DNA of 64,000 nucleotides from Undibacterium pigrum (GTDB lineage: Bacteria > Pseudomonadota > Gammaproteobacteria > Burkholderiales > Burkholderiaceae_D). The notes beneath the pieces were generated by a model, which saw only the letters and a program-made list of their open reading frames with translations, had not been told where the DNA came from and ran no database searches. The stretch is from contig NZ_QJKB01000002.1 in NCBI RefSeq assembly GCF_003201815.1, forward strand, positions 310,001 to 374,000. The letters are read 5' to 3'. The position numbers were made by a program, and so were the translations under genes. This document shows, in pieces, positions 16,324 to 24,989 of this stretch (position 1 is its first letter; each line of letters opens with the position of its first letter).

Positions 16324-19080
16324 TTATTTGCTTGTAGCGGCCTTGGCCTTGGCTTCATCTGCAGCAATAAAGACACTCATTTTGGCTGGGTCTATATAGC
16401 GGCGGAATGCATCGTTGACCTGTTCGACTGTCAGCGCCTGTATCTTGTCATCCATGGCTTGTGACCAGGCCCATGTGCGTTTCAGATACAGATTGCTGTT
16501 CCAGCCGCTGGCCACTGCACCATCGTTGCTGCGGCCCTGTACCCGCTGCTGCAACAGTCCGGATTTAGCCTTGGCCAGTTCGTCGGCTGTGAAGCCATCT
16601 TTGAGAGCACGTGTCAGCTCTTCCTTGACAGCGATTTCCAGTTTTTCCAGATTCTGTGGCGCTGCCGTTGCACTGATACTGAAGCTACCTGTAGGGTCGA
16701 TTTCGCCTGCAGTCAGGCTGGAACCACCGCCATAAGACAGGCCATCTTTTTGGCGTATACGTTCCAGGACGCGCGAGTTCATGCCGGCGCCGCCACCAAA
16801 AATATAGTTGGCTACGCGCAGGGCAGCGAAGTCGGCATCATCTTCACGCAGGCTCAGATTCATGCGACTTGTGTAAATGCCGTTTTCCTTGTCTGGTGTA
16901 TTAAATGTTTTACGCACTGCAGGAATTTCTTCGCGTTTGCTGACCAGACGGGTGTACGGGGATTTGCTGGTCCAGCCATCAAAGACTTTGGCGACAGTTT
17001 GCCTGGTGCTGTCCACATCAAAATCACCGACGATAGACAATTCACCTTTGGATACGCCATAAAAGTCTTTATGGAAGGCTTTGATATCTTCGAGCCTGGC
17101 ATTGCGTATGGCTTCCAGTGTTTCATCCAGTGTCATGGAGGCACGCACATCGCCTTTAGGGTAAGTATTGAAATGCTGGGCCATCGCACGACTGGCAACT
17201 GCGGAAGGCTCATTGCGTGAAGCCTCGGTGTTGACCAGGGCTCTTTCTTTCAACTGCTTGAATTCGCTTTCCGGGAAGTTCGCTTCTTTCAGGACGTGTG
17301 CCACCAGTTCCAGTGCTGCTGGCAAATTCGCTTTGGTAGTCTGGAATGAATACAGGCCGCCACTCATTTTCAGCTTGGACATTTCATCTGCCAGTTGGGC
17401 ACGGCTGTACTTGCTGGTACCTGTGGTCAGCAAACTACCGGTAAAGCCCATAACTGTGGATTTACCGTACAGGCTTTTTTCATCCCCCCAGTGCAAATTC
17501 AGCGACACGTTCACGGTTTCGCCACGGGTCTTTTTAGGCAATAAGGCTACTTGCAGATTACCTATATTGCTGATCTGCGTACGCTTGTCGATGTTTGCCG
17601 GTGAGGGATCAAACACTTCGCCTGTCAGTGTCGCAGCCTTGGGTTTGAAGTCTTTCATGACTTCTGCAATACTTGGTGCGGCAGGTATGTCTGCGCGTTG
17701 TGGGTCATCTTCAGGGATGAAAGTGCCTATGGTGCGGTTGTCGCGCACCAGGTATTTTTTCACAGCAGCAGCGACTTCCTCAGAGCTGACTTTATCTGCA
17801 TCATCCCTGTCCTTGAACAAATAGCGCCAGTCACCCATGGCGATATATTCAGATATGCTGATGCCTATGGATTCATGGTTGTTCAGCAGTTTTTCATAGG
17901 CGTTGACATGTTCACGCTTCAGACGTCCCAGTTCTTCCCTGGTCGGCGGATTTTTCTTGAAGTCCTCTATGCCTGCCAGCAACGCATCTCTCGCTGCATC
18001 GACAGACTCACCTTTCTTGACAACGGCACCAACGATGGCGAGGCCGGGTTCAACATATCCCATACTGCTGGAAAATACTTGTACCAGTTTGCCACTTTCT
18101 ACCAATTGTTTATGCAAGCGACCATGTGGTGCACTGGCCAGTATGCTGCCAGCAAAGTTCAAAGCATCACGGTCATGGTGCAAGCCTGCTGGCACTTTAT
18201 AGGCAATGATCACCATTTGCACATCACCCTTGCGACGCACGACAAAGCTGCGTTCACCATCCTGGGTGGGTTCTGTGGTCCAGAACTGTGGCAGGCTGCG
18301 GGTTGGTTTGGCGATTTTGCCAAAGGAGGCATTAATCCATTGCAGGGCTTTTTCAACTTCAAACTTTCCGGCCACCAGCAGCACAGCGTTGTCTGGCTGG
18401 TAGTAGTTACGGTAAAAGGCCTGCAGGTTTTCTATCTTGACGTTTTCTATATCACTGCGATTACCTATGGTGGAATTGCCATAGTTATGCCAGTCAAAGG
18501 CCACGCTTTGCATGCGTTTCATGAGCACAGCGCCGGGTGAGTTTTCAGCGCGCTCATATTCGTTACGCACGACCGTCATCTCGGTGTCCAGATCTTTTTT
18601 TGCGATATAGGAATTGACCATACGGTCTGCTTCCATTTCCAAAGCCCATTTCAAATTATCTTCATTCGCCTGGAATGATTCATAATAATTGGTGCGGTCC
18701 AGGGAGGTAGTGCCATTGCTACGCATGCCACGTTTATTGAATTCTTCATCAATTTTTTCATGCTTGGCAGCACCCTTGAACATCAAATGCTCGAGCAAAT
18801 GCGCCATGCCCGTTTCGCCATAGTTTTCATGACGCGAACCTACCAGATAAGTCACATTGACCGTGACCGTAGGTTTGGATGCATCCGGCATCAGCAATAT
18901 GCGCAAGCCATTAGTCAGGCGGTATTCAGTAATGCCTTCAACACTGGTCACCTGGCTGACGCCTTTGGGCAGATTGTCGGCCAGCGCTGCAGGCGCAGTG
19001 AACAGGAATACACCGCCCAATACCAGGGCGCGTAAAACAGGTTTAAGCTGGAGTTGCATGGCTGCACGGAGTTGTTGCAT
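16324..19080 (-). CDS. M16 family zinc metallopeptidase (pitrilysin-like), exported
   Basis: A 918-residue exported peptidase when started at the ATG at 19080, which puts a signal peptide at residues 14-34 (LVLGGVFLFTAPAALA). The frame is open to 19140, but that extension gives a poor signal. HLLEH supplies His94, Glu97 and His98, and Glu174 (VVRNEYER) completes the zinc site. The conserved LDRTNYYESF and two-lobed structure with GLSYGGGSSL in the second half fit the family. It and the next gene form an M16 pair as in other Burkholderiales, but here both copies keep the zinc site, unlike pairs in which one partner is inactive. Confidence 0.95.
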   Translation of the reverse strand: MQQLRAAMQLQLKPVLRALVLGGVFLFTAPAALADNLPKGVSQVTSVEGITEYRLTNGLRILLMPDASKPTVTVNVTYLVGSRHENYGETGMAHLLEHLMFKGAAKHEKIDEEFNKRGMRSNGTTSLDRTNYYESFQANEDNLKWALEMEADRMVNSYIAKKDLDTEMTVVRNEYERAENSPGAVLMKRMQSVAFDWHNYGNSTIGNRSDIENVKIENLQAFYRNYYQPDNAVLLVAGKFEVEKALQWINASFGKIAKPTRSLPQFWTTEPTQDGERSFVVRRKGDVQMVIIAYKVPAGLHHDRDALNFAGSILASAPHGRLHKQLVESGKLVQVFSSSMGYVEPGLAIVGAVVKKGESVDAARDALLAGIEDFKKNPPTREELGRLKREHVNAYEKLLNNHESIGISISEYIAMGDWRYLFKDRDDADKVSSEEVAAAVKKYLVRDNRTIGTFIPEDDPQRADIPAAPSIAEVMKDFKPKAATLTGEVFDPSPANIDKRTQISNIGNLQVALLPKKTRGETVNVSLNLHWGDEKSLYGKSTVMGFTGSLLTTGTSKYSRAQLADEMSKLKMSGGLYSFQTTKANLPAALELVAHVLKEANFPESEFKQLKERALVNTEASRNEPSAVASRAMAQHFNTYPKGDVRASMTLDETLEAIRNARLEDIKAFHKDFYGVSKGELSIVGDFDVDSTRQTVAKVFDGWTSKSPYTRLVSKREEIPAVRKTFNTPDKENGIYTSRMNLSLREDDADFAALRVANYIFGGGAGMNSRVLERIRQKDGLSYGGGSSLTAGEIDPTGSFSISATAAPQNLEKLEIAVKEELTRALKDGFTADELAKAKSGLLQQRVQGRSNDGAVASGWNSNLYLKRTWAWSQAMDDKIQALTVEQVNDAFRRYIDPAKMSVFIAADEAKAKAATSK

Positions 19081-19266
19081 AAAATCTTTCAGTCTTAATA
19101 ATGAGGCAAAAGGGGGACATAAAATAAATCCGTCAGGCAAAATATGCCGACGGATATGATTGGTAGAAATAATGAAAGTTGCAGCTATTTTGTAATATGA
19201 ATAGACGAAAATCGTCGTATCTGTGAATAAAACAGATTGTGACTATGTGTTAAATGTGCATATTTG

Positions 19267-20091
19267 TCAATCGAGGGCTGAGACTATTTCCAGTGTCTGA
19301 CTGGCTCCCCAGCTTTCACCGGGTGCGAGGCTGAGGGGGCGCAATATCGTCGCAGCTTCCACGCACAGCATGTGTTGCTCACCACCGGCATGCATGTCAT
19401 TGATCTTTGCTGCACCGGCGCCAGGGTTCCACACCACGGCATCGGCAAAACCATTATTGCGTATGATGGTGCGTTGATGTGGCTGATGCAGTTCCAGTTG
19501 CGCCGGGGCATAGCCGTAGATGCGGTCAGTCTCGCCGCTGATGCGCAGGAAAGGATCGGCTTCCAGGCAATGATCTGCACCGCTGACGGTATCGCGGTAA
19601 TGCAGGCCTTGCAAACCATGCAGGCTGACATTGGCAATATCCTCAACGGCCAGATAGGTATGCAGGGCCGTGGTGAAGCTGAAATTGGTGTCGCCGGTAT
19701 TTTCTACTTCCAGCGCCATCTGCAAGGCATTGCCTAGTATGCTGATACGCAACTGGGCACGAAAGACATGCGGCCATATCGTCAGGCGGGCAATGTTTTC
19801 CCTGAGTTCATAGACTGCGACTGCTGCCCCATGTTCTGCCAGGCCGGTCTGCAAGAGCTTCCATTCAGAAGTACGGGCGAATCCATGCTTGGGTAAGGTG
19901 CCCTGATTGGAAAACTGCGGGAACACCACCGGCACACCGCCACGTATGGCCACACCGTCCTGAAAAGCCGAGCTTTTGCTCATGAATAATTGTTCGCTTC
20001 CACCGGCAGGTATCCATGAACATACATGTGCACCCTGGCTGGCAATTTTTGCGCTGGCACCGTCTTGTGACAGGAGACTGAGAAAATTCAT
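19267..20091 (-). CDS. D-hexose-6-phosphate mutarotase (YeaD-like aldose epimerase)
   Basis: Cytoplasmic enzyme expected to interconvert alpha and beta anomers of glucose-6-phosphate. The 274-residue sequence has the YeaD pattern: IRGGVPVVFPQF, LPKHGFART, the catalytic-His region TALHTYLAVEDI and the end APGESW. YeaD members are about 270-300 residues long, as here. The start MNFLSLLSQDG is the first Met; upstream sequence gives no strong ribosome-binding site. It stands alone, divergent from the SirB2 gene and not linked to sugar genes in this window. Confidence 0.9.
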   Translation of the reverse strand: MNFLSLLSQDGASAKIASQGAHVCSWIPAGGSEQLFMSKSSAFQDGVAIRGGVPVVFPQFSNQGTLPKHGFARTSEWKLLQTGLAEHGAAVAVYELRENIARLTIWPHVFRAQLRISILGNALQMALEVENTGDTNFSFTTALHTYLAVEDIANVSLHGLQGLHYRDTVSGADHCLEADPFLRISGETDRIYGYAPAQLELHQPHQRTIIRNNGFADAVVWNPGAGAAKINDMHAGGEQHMLCVEAATILRPLSLAPGESWGASQTLEIVSALD

Positions 20092-20249
20092 GCAGGCTTT
20101 CTTTCAGTAAATGTTGATATTGTTGGTACTTAGCAGTGTAATGGATAGTTAAGCAAACGGTATTGCTTTAACATCAATTTGACCAGACAAAAATCCAGGC
20201 TTTCGGTTAGTATTGCAGGCACAAAAATTTACCCGGATTGAAGTTCATC

Positions 20250-20633
20250 ATGTCCATCAGCTATCTTGCCATCAAACACCTGCATCTGACTTGCGTAGGT
20301 TTAAGCGGCAGCTTGTTCCTGTTGCGCGGTATCTGGAAGATGCGTGACTCCGCCATGTTGCAGCAGCGCTGGGTAAAAATATTACCGCACGTCATAGATA
20401 CTATCTTACTGGGAAGTGCTCTGACGCTGGCCTGCTGGAGCGGGCAATACCCATTTCAGCAAAACTGGCTGACCGCCAAATTGCTGGCATTGTTGCTCTA
20501 CATCGCCCTGGGCACTCTGGCCCTCAAGCGTGGCAAGACCCCGGCCATACGCCTGGCGGCCTTTATTGCTGCCATCGCGACTTTTATCTATATCGTCAGC
20601 GTGGCCCTGAGCCGCCAGCCAATTCCATTTTGA
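20250..20633 (+). CDS. SirB2-family membrane protein
   Basis: A 127-residue protein with four predicted membrane segments (about 14-30, 48-64, 71-88 and 98-116) and the family pattern IKHLHLTCVGLSGSLFLLRG, ILPHVIDTILL and NWLTAKLLALLLYIALG. The function of SirB2 is unknown despite the name. ATG at 20250 fits the family start (MSISYLAIKHLH) better than TTG at 20238. The amidase gene follows 18 bp on and is probably in the same transcript. Confidence 0.88.
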   Translation: MSISYLAIKHLHLTCVGLSGSLFLLRGIWKMRDSAMLQQRWVKILPHVIDTILLGSALTLACWSGQYPFQQNWLTAKLLALLLYIALGTLALKRGKTPAIRLAAFIAAIATFIYIVSVALSRQPIPF

Positions 20634-20651
20634 TTGAAGGAAAGCAAGCAC

Positions 20652-22208
20652 ATGAAATCACCTGCTCTCAGTCGCAGCACACTGGCTCTCATGTCTGCAT
20701 TATCTTTGCTACAGGGGCCTGCCTGCGCCAGCGAAACCCTGCATGAACTGGCGCAAGATATGAAAGCGGGCAAGACCACAGCCAGCCAGATTTATGACTT
20801 GTATGATGCGCGCATTAATATGTATAACCCTGGCATACAGGCGGTCACCACGCGCAACCCCCATGCCAGACAGGATGCGCAGGCAGCAGATCAGCAAAAA
20901 AAACCACGTGGCAGCCTGGCAGGCTTGCCCCTGCTACTGAAAGATAATATTGCCGTACAGGGCATGGTTACCACGGCAGGTTCAGTGGCGCTGGCAGATA
21001 ATCTGGCAGCACAGGATGCACCACTGGTTGCCCGTTTGCGGGCAGCCGGTGCAGTCATACTGGGCAAGGCCAATCTCAGCGAATGGGCCAATCTGCGTTC
21101 CAGCCAGTCCAGCAGCGGCTGGAGTAGTGCTGGTGGACAAACCCGTAATCCTTACGCGCCTGAACGCAGCCCTTGCGGTTCCAGCTCAGGTTCTGGCGCA
21201 GCCGTGGCGGCGCGTCTGATACCGGCAGCGATAGGCACAGAGACGGATGGCTCCATAGTCTGCCCCGCCTCAGTCAATGGCCTGGTTGGTTTGAAGCCCA
21301 CCCTGGGCCTGGTCAGCCGCACAGGCATAGTGCCGCTCAGCCATAGCCAGGATACCGCCGGGCCCATGACCCTGAATGTACGTGATGCAGCCATGCTGCT
21401 GAATGCCATGGCAGGCAGTGATCCGCAAGATGCTGCCACCCGCCAGGCAGACCAGCGCCGCAGCAAGGACTATACGGCAGGCTTGCAAACCACGGCCTTG
21501 CAGGGCAAGCGCCTGGGTATAGTGCGCAAAATGGTGGATGGCTATGATGCCGATACCAGGGCCTTGTTCGACAAGAGCCTGGCTATTCTCATCGCCCAGG
21601 GCGCTACCGTGGTAGACCCGATAGACCTGCCTTATCTCGAAGAACTGGATAAGGATGAACTCACGGTCTTGCTCTACGAATTCAAGGCCGACCTGAATGC
21701 CTACCTCGCCAAAACCCCGGCTACAGTCAAAACCCGCAGCATGGCCGACGTGATTAGCTACAACCAGCAACATGCAGATACTGTCATGCCTTATTTTGCC
21801 CAGGAATTGATGGAGCAGGCCCAGGCCAAGGGCAAGCTCAGTGACGCTGCCTATCGTCAGGCCCATGCCCGCGTCAAATTGCGCGCTGGCAAACAGGGCA
21901 TCGATGTCGTGTTGAAGAAATACAGGCTCGATGCCCTGATCGCACCAACCACAGGCACCGCCTGGCTGATCGACTATAAAGCGGGTGATGTCGTCGAAGG
22001 CAGTTCCAGCAGCCCCGCAGCGATCGCTGGTTATCCCCATCTGACCGTACCCATGGGCCAGGTCAGGGGCTTGCCAGTTGGTTTGTCACTGTTTGCCGGT
22101 GCCTGGTCAGAAGCAAAATTGCTGAATATGGGCTATGCCTTTGAGCAAGCCAGACCCGCCTTGCCTGCTCCCAGCCTGGCTACGACAGCAACCGCTGCGG
22201 CCAAATAA
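20652..22208 (+). CDS. exported amidase of the amidase-signature family
   Basis: Hydrolyses an amide bond, substrate unknown. The Ser-cisSer-Lys set can be placed: Lys97 in PLLLKDNIA, the cis-Ser in [12 protein letters not shown] (about 178) and nucleophile Ser201 in [11 protein letters not shown]. Numbers assume ATG at 20652, which has GGAAAG nine bases upstream and yields 518 residues starting with a signal peptide ([16 protein letters not shown]). The signal makes it a periplasmic member, unlike GatA. The C-terminal part [22 protein letters not shown] is typical of the larger amidases. It follows the SirB2 gene closely and converges on the GMC oxidoreductase gene. Confidence 0.93.
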   Translation: MKSPALSRSTLALMSALSLLQGPACASETLHELAQDMKAGKTTASQIYDLYDARINMYNPGIQAVTTRNPHARQDAQAADQQKKPRGSLAGLPLLLKDNIAVQGMVTTAGSVALADNLAAQDAPLVARLRAAGAVILGKANLSEWANLRSSQSSSGWSSAGGQTRNPYAPERSPCGSSSGSGAAVAARLIPAAIGTETDGSIVCPASVNGLVGLKPTLGLVSRTGIVPLSHSQDTAGPMTLNVRDAAMLLNAMAGSDPQDAATRQADQRRSKDYTAGLQTTALQGKRLGIVRKMVDGYDADTRALFDKSLAILIAQGATVVDPIDLPYLEELDKDELTVLLYEFKADLNAYLAKTPATVKTRSMADVISYNQQHADTVMPYFAQELMEQAQAKGKLSDAAYRQAHARVKLRAGKQGIDVVLKKYRLDALIAPTTGTAWLIDYKAGDVVEGSSSSPAAIAGYPHLTVPMGQVRGLPVGLSLFAGAWSEAKLLNMGYAFEQARPALPAPSLATTATAAAK

Positions 22209-22218
22209 ATTTGCGAGT

Positions 22219-22244
22219 GCTGCCCTATAAAACTACAGGGCAGC
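22219..22244. terminator. hairpin between convergent amidase and oxidoreductase genes
   Basis: Eight-base stem GCTGCCCT / AGGGCAGC with a ten-base loop, overlapping the stop codon of the oxidoreductase gene. No T run follows, so termination is uncertain. Confidence 0.4.
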
Positions 22245-23831
22245 CCGGATCATATCTGCCGCTTTCTCCCCTATCATCATGGTAGGGGCATTGGTATTGC
22301 CACCTATCAGGGTAGGCATGATAGAGGCATCGACTATCCGCAAACCTGTCATGCCGTGCACCCGCAATTGCGGGTCGACCACGGCCATGGCATCCACGCC
22401 CATCTTGCAAGTACCTATCGGGTGATACACGGTGTCACTGGTCTGGCGCAAGACCGCGCGTATCTCATCATCGCTATGTACATTCGCTGTCTGGAAGTCA
22501 CTGGTGCGGGCTGCTACCAGCGCCGGTGCATCCATGAGTTTGCGCGTCAGTTTGAAACCCTTGACCATGCTTTCTATATCATCCGGGTGCTCCAGGAAGC
22601 GCGGGTTGATAAGGGGAGCCGCCATGGGGTCTTTGCTGGCCAGCGTCACTTCACCTATGCTCTTCGGGCGCAGCAGGCACATATGGCAGGAATAACCATG
22701 GCCCAGATGCAGCTTGCGTGCATGGTCATCCAGCATGGCCAGTACAAAATGCAGTTGTATGTCAGGTGCTGTCAGGCCGGGATCAGTCTTCAGAAAGCCA
22801 CCGCCTTCAGCACCGTTTGAGGTCAGCAAGCCGCGTCTTTGCTTTTGATAACGTCTGAATTCCCTCACCATGCGCAGGCTGCCACCAGCGGATACGCCCA
22901 GCAAGTCCAGGCTTTTGGCGCGGTATTTGAAAACAAAATCAGGATGATCCTGCAAATTCTGGCCCACGCCGGGTAAGTCATGTACTACTGGTATTCCCAG
23001 GGCTTGCAAAGCCTTGCCATCACCCACGCCAGACAGCATCAGCAATTGCGGTGTCTGGAAAGCACCTGCTGCCAATAAGACTTCCTTTCCAGCCTTCAAG
23101 GTCTTGAGCTGTCCGCCCTGACGGTATTCAACACCAATGGCGCGCTTGCCTTCAAACAGTATGCGCGTCACATGGCAACCGGTTTCCACTTGCAGATTAT
23201 TGCGCTTGCCCATGTGCGGATGCAGGTAGCCGCGTGCCGCTGTCCAGCGTTCACCATTGTGCTGGGTGACCTGATAAATGCCCACTCCTTCTTGCTCTTC
23301 GCCATTGAAGTCAGTATTGATATTGAAGCCAGCCTGACGGGCTGCTTCCAGATAGATTTGCTGGTAGGGATTGTCACTACGCAATTCACTGACATGCAGA
23401 GGGCCAGACTGGCCATGATAATGGCCGCCATGGGTTTCGTTGTTTTCTGATTTTTTGAAGTAGGGCAAGACTTCATCAAAAGACCAGCCCGTGTTACCGA
23501 GTGCCGCCCACTGATCATAATCCTGTTTGTGGCCACGGATATACACCATGGCATTGATGCCCGATGAACCACCCAGCATCTTGCCGCGAGGTTGATAACC
23601 GCGCCTGCCATTCAGGCCAGGTTGCGGGACGGTTTCAAAAGCCCAGTTATTCAACTTGGTCGGCAACATCGCCACCACACCCGCCGGGGTATTGACCACC
23701 CAGCTGTCGCCGTTGCCACCGGATTCCAGGATGGTCACATGCAGGTTCGGGTCTTCCGTCAGGCGGCCAGCCACGGCACAAGCGCCGGAACCGCCACCGA
23801 CGACGATGTAGTCAGGAGATGTAGTTGTCAT
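22233..23831 (-). CDS. GMC family FAD-dependent oxidoreductase (alcohol/choline dehydrogenase-like)
   Basis: A flavoprotein that oxidises an alcohol to an aldehyde. The FAD-binding Rossmann motif YIVVGGGSGACAVAGRL starts at residue 8 and the adenine-ribose contact ILESGG at about 33. The GMC signature GGSSGINAMVYIRGH is near residue 87, and the catalytic pair is His470 (YHPIGTCKMG) with Asn514 (GGNTNAPT). Length 532 is normal. It most resembles the choline/aliphatic-alcohol dehydrogenase branch; the substrate is not certain. It is divergent from an AraC-family regulator 129 bp away, which probably controls it. Confidence 0.93.
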   Translation of the reverse strand: MTTTSPDYIVVGGGSGACAVAGRLTEDPNLHVTILESGGNGDSWVVNTPAGVVAMLPTKLNNWAFETVPQPGLNGRRGYQPRGKMLGGSSGINAMVYIRGHKQDYDQWAALGNTGWSFDEVLPYFKKSENNETHGGHYHGQSGPLHVSELRSDNPYQQIYLEAARQAGFNINTDFNGEEQEGVGIYQVTQHNGERWTAARGYLHPHMGKRNNLQVETGCHVTRILFEGKRAIGVEYRQGGQLKTLKAGKEVLLAAGAFQTPQLLMLSGVGDGKALQALGIPVVHDLPGVGQNLQDHPDFVFKYRAKSLDLLGVSAGGSLRMVREFRRYQKQRRGLLTSNGAEGGGFLKTDPGLTAPDIQLHFVLAMLDDHARKLHLGHGYSCHMCLLRPKSIGEVTLASKDPMAAPLINPRFLEHPDDIESMVKGFKLTRKLMDAPALVAARTSDFQTANVHSDDEIRAVLRQTSDTVYHPIGTCKMGVDAMAVVDPQLRVHGMTGLRIVDASIMPTLIGGNTNAPTMMIGEKAADMIRAAL

Positions 23832-23960
23832 ATTGTCTCTTAATATTATTGGTTTTCACACTATATTGCCGAAATCTGAGTTCCGGTGTAGCTTAGGATA
23901 TTAAATCTTCAGACTCCAGAAAGTAAGGACAAATCCTGCCAGCTTGCAGCGAATACGCAG

Positions 23961-24989
23961 ATGAACAACAAAGTGCTCTCAGTACAGGATGCAGTATTTC
24001 CGGCTCACCCGTTTTCGGGTCTGCTCGCGATAGGTCGTGAGCGTGAATGGCGTTTGCAAGAGATATTCCCGGCGCTGAGTCTGGATGCAGAAGGACAGGT
24101 AGCTACAGACGTACGCATCAGCTATACGCAAGCGCGAGAGAGTTTGTTGCGGGCACGTCATCAAGGCGGGGCAGATCTGGGGATATTGTCGGGTGCGCGC
24201 AAATCCCTGCCTGCACTGGGAGCCATGGCGAGCGGCATGCTGGCCCAGGCCACATTGGCAGAGGCCATGCATTTCGGCCTGGAATACCAGTTGATTGCTG
24301 GTGCCATGGTGCAATTACAACTGGAGCAAGGCGAGCGCACATCGGTGCTGACAGCCCGCCCCCTGTTTGATGACAGCGAGTTACAGGACTTTCTCGATAC
24401 CGATCATCTGGCAACAGCCATCAATGTCAGTCGCGCCCTGTGCGGCCCTGCCCTGAAAATCGAAGGTGTAGAGTTGCGCGGCAAGCAGCAAGCCAGTCGC
24501 TCTGTTGCTGAAGATTTTTTTGGCTGCACGGTAGTGTACGGCGCAGATACCAGCCGCATTGTCGTCAATAACAGCGCCCTTTCCACCCTCTTGATCAATC
24601 CTGATCCAGAACTTGCTGCAGACAGTAAAATGCGCTGCGACGCAGAACTGGCCGCAGTCGGTCTGACTGGCAGGCAAAGCCTTTTGCACAAGCTGGTGAG
24701 TTTGCAATGCGATTACCGCAGTGTGCCTGAACTGGCGAGTGCACTGGGCATCAGTGAACGCTCCCTGCACCGCTTGCTGGTACGTGAAGGCTGTTCTTAC
24801 TTCCAGATCGCAGAAAGCCTGCGCATGGAAAAAGCCAAACATTATTTGCGCCATACCAGCGTCAGCCTCGACGATATCGCTGCACAATTACAATACTCAG
24901 ACAGCCGCAGTTTTCGCCGCGCATTCAAGCGGGCAGTCAATTTGACACCTTCGGAATTCAGGTTGCAGTTTTGTGCTACTCAGCGATAG
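23961..24989 (+). CDS. AraC family transcriptional regulator (AraC_binding/HTH_18, OruR-like)
   Basis: The N-terminal 200 residues match the arabinose-binding-like domain of the OruR/ArgR subgroup, and the C-terminal 100 residues (about 235-335) contain the AraC double helix-turn-helix: LASALGISERSLHRLLVREG and then LDDIAAQLQYSDSRSFRRAFKR with the closing LTPSEFR. It is probably a local activator of the divergent GMC dehydrogenase gene in response to its substrate. Its last codons overlap the 3' end of the convergent kinase gene by 10 bp. No signal or membrane segment. Confidence 0.93.
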   Translation: MNNKVLSVQDAVFPAHPFSGLLAIGREREWRLQEIFPALSLDAEGQVATDVRISYTQARESLLRARHQGGADLGILSGARKSLPALGAMASGMLAQATLAEAMHFGLEYQLIAGAMVQLQLEQGERTSVLTARPLFDDSELQDFLDTDHLATAINVSRALCGPALKIEGVELRGKQQASRSVAEDFFGCTVVYGADTSRIVVNNSALSTLLINPDPELAADSKMRCDAELAAVGLTGRQSLLHKLVSLQCDYRSVPELASALGISERSLHRLLVREGCSYFQIAESLRMEKAKHYLRHTSVSLDDIAAQLQYSDSRSFRRAFKRAVNLTPSEFRLQFCATQR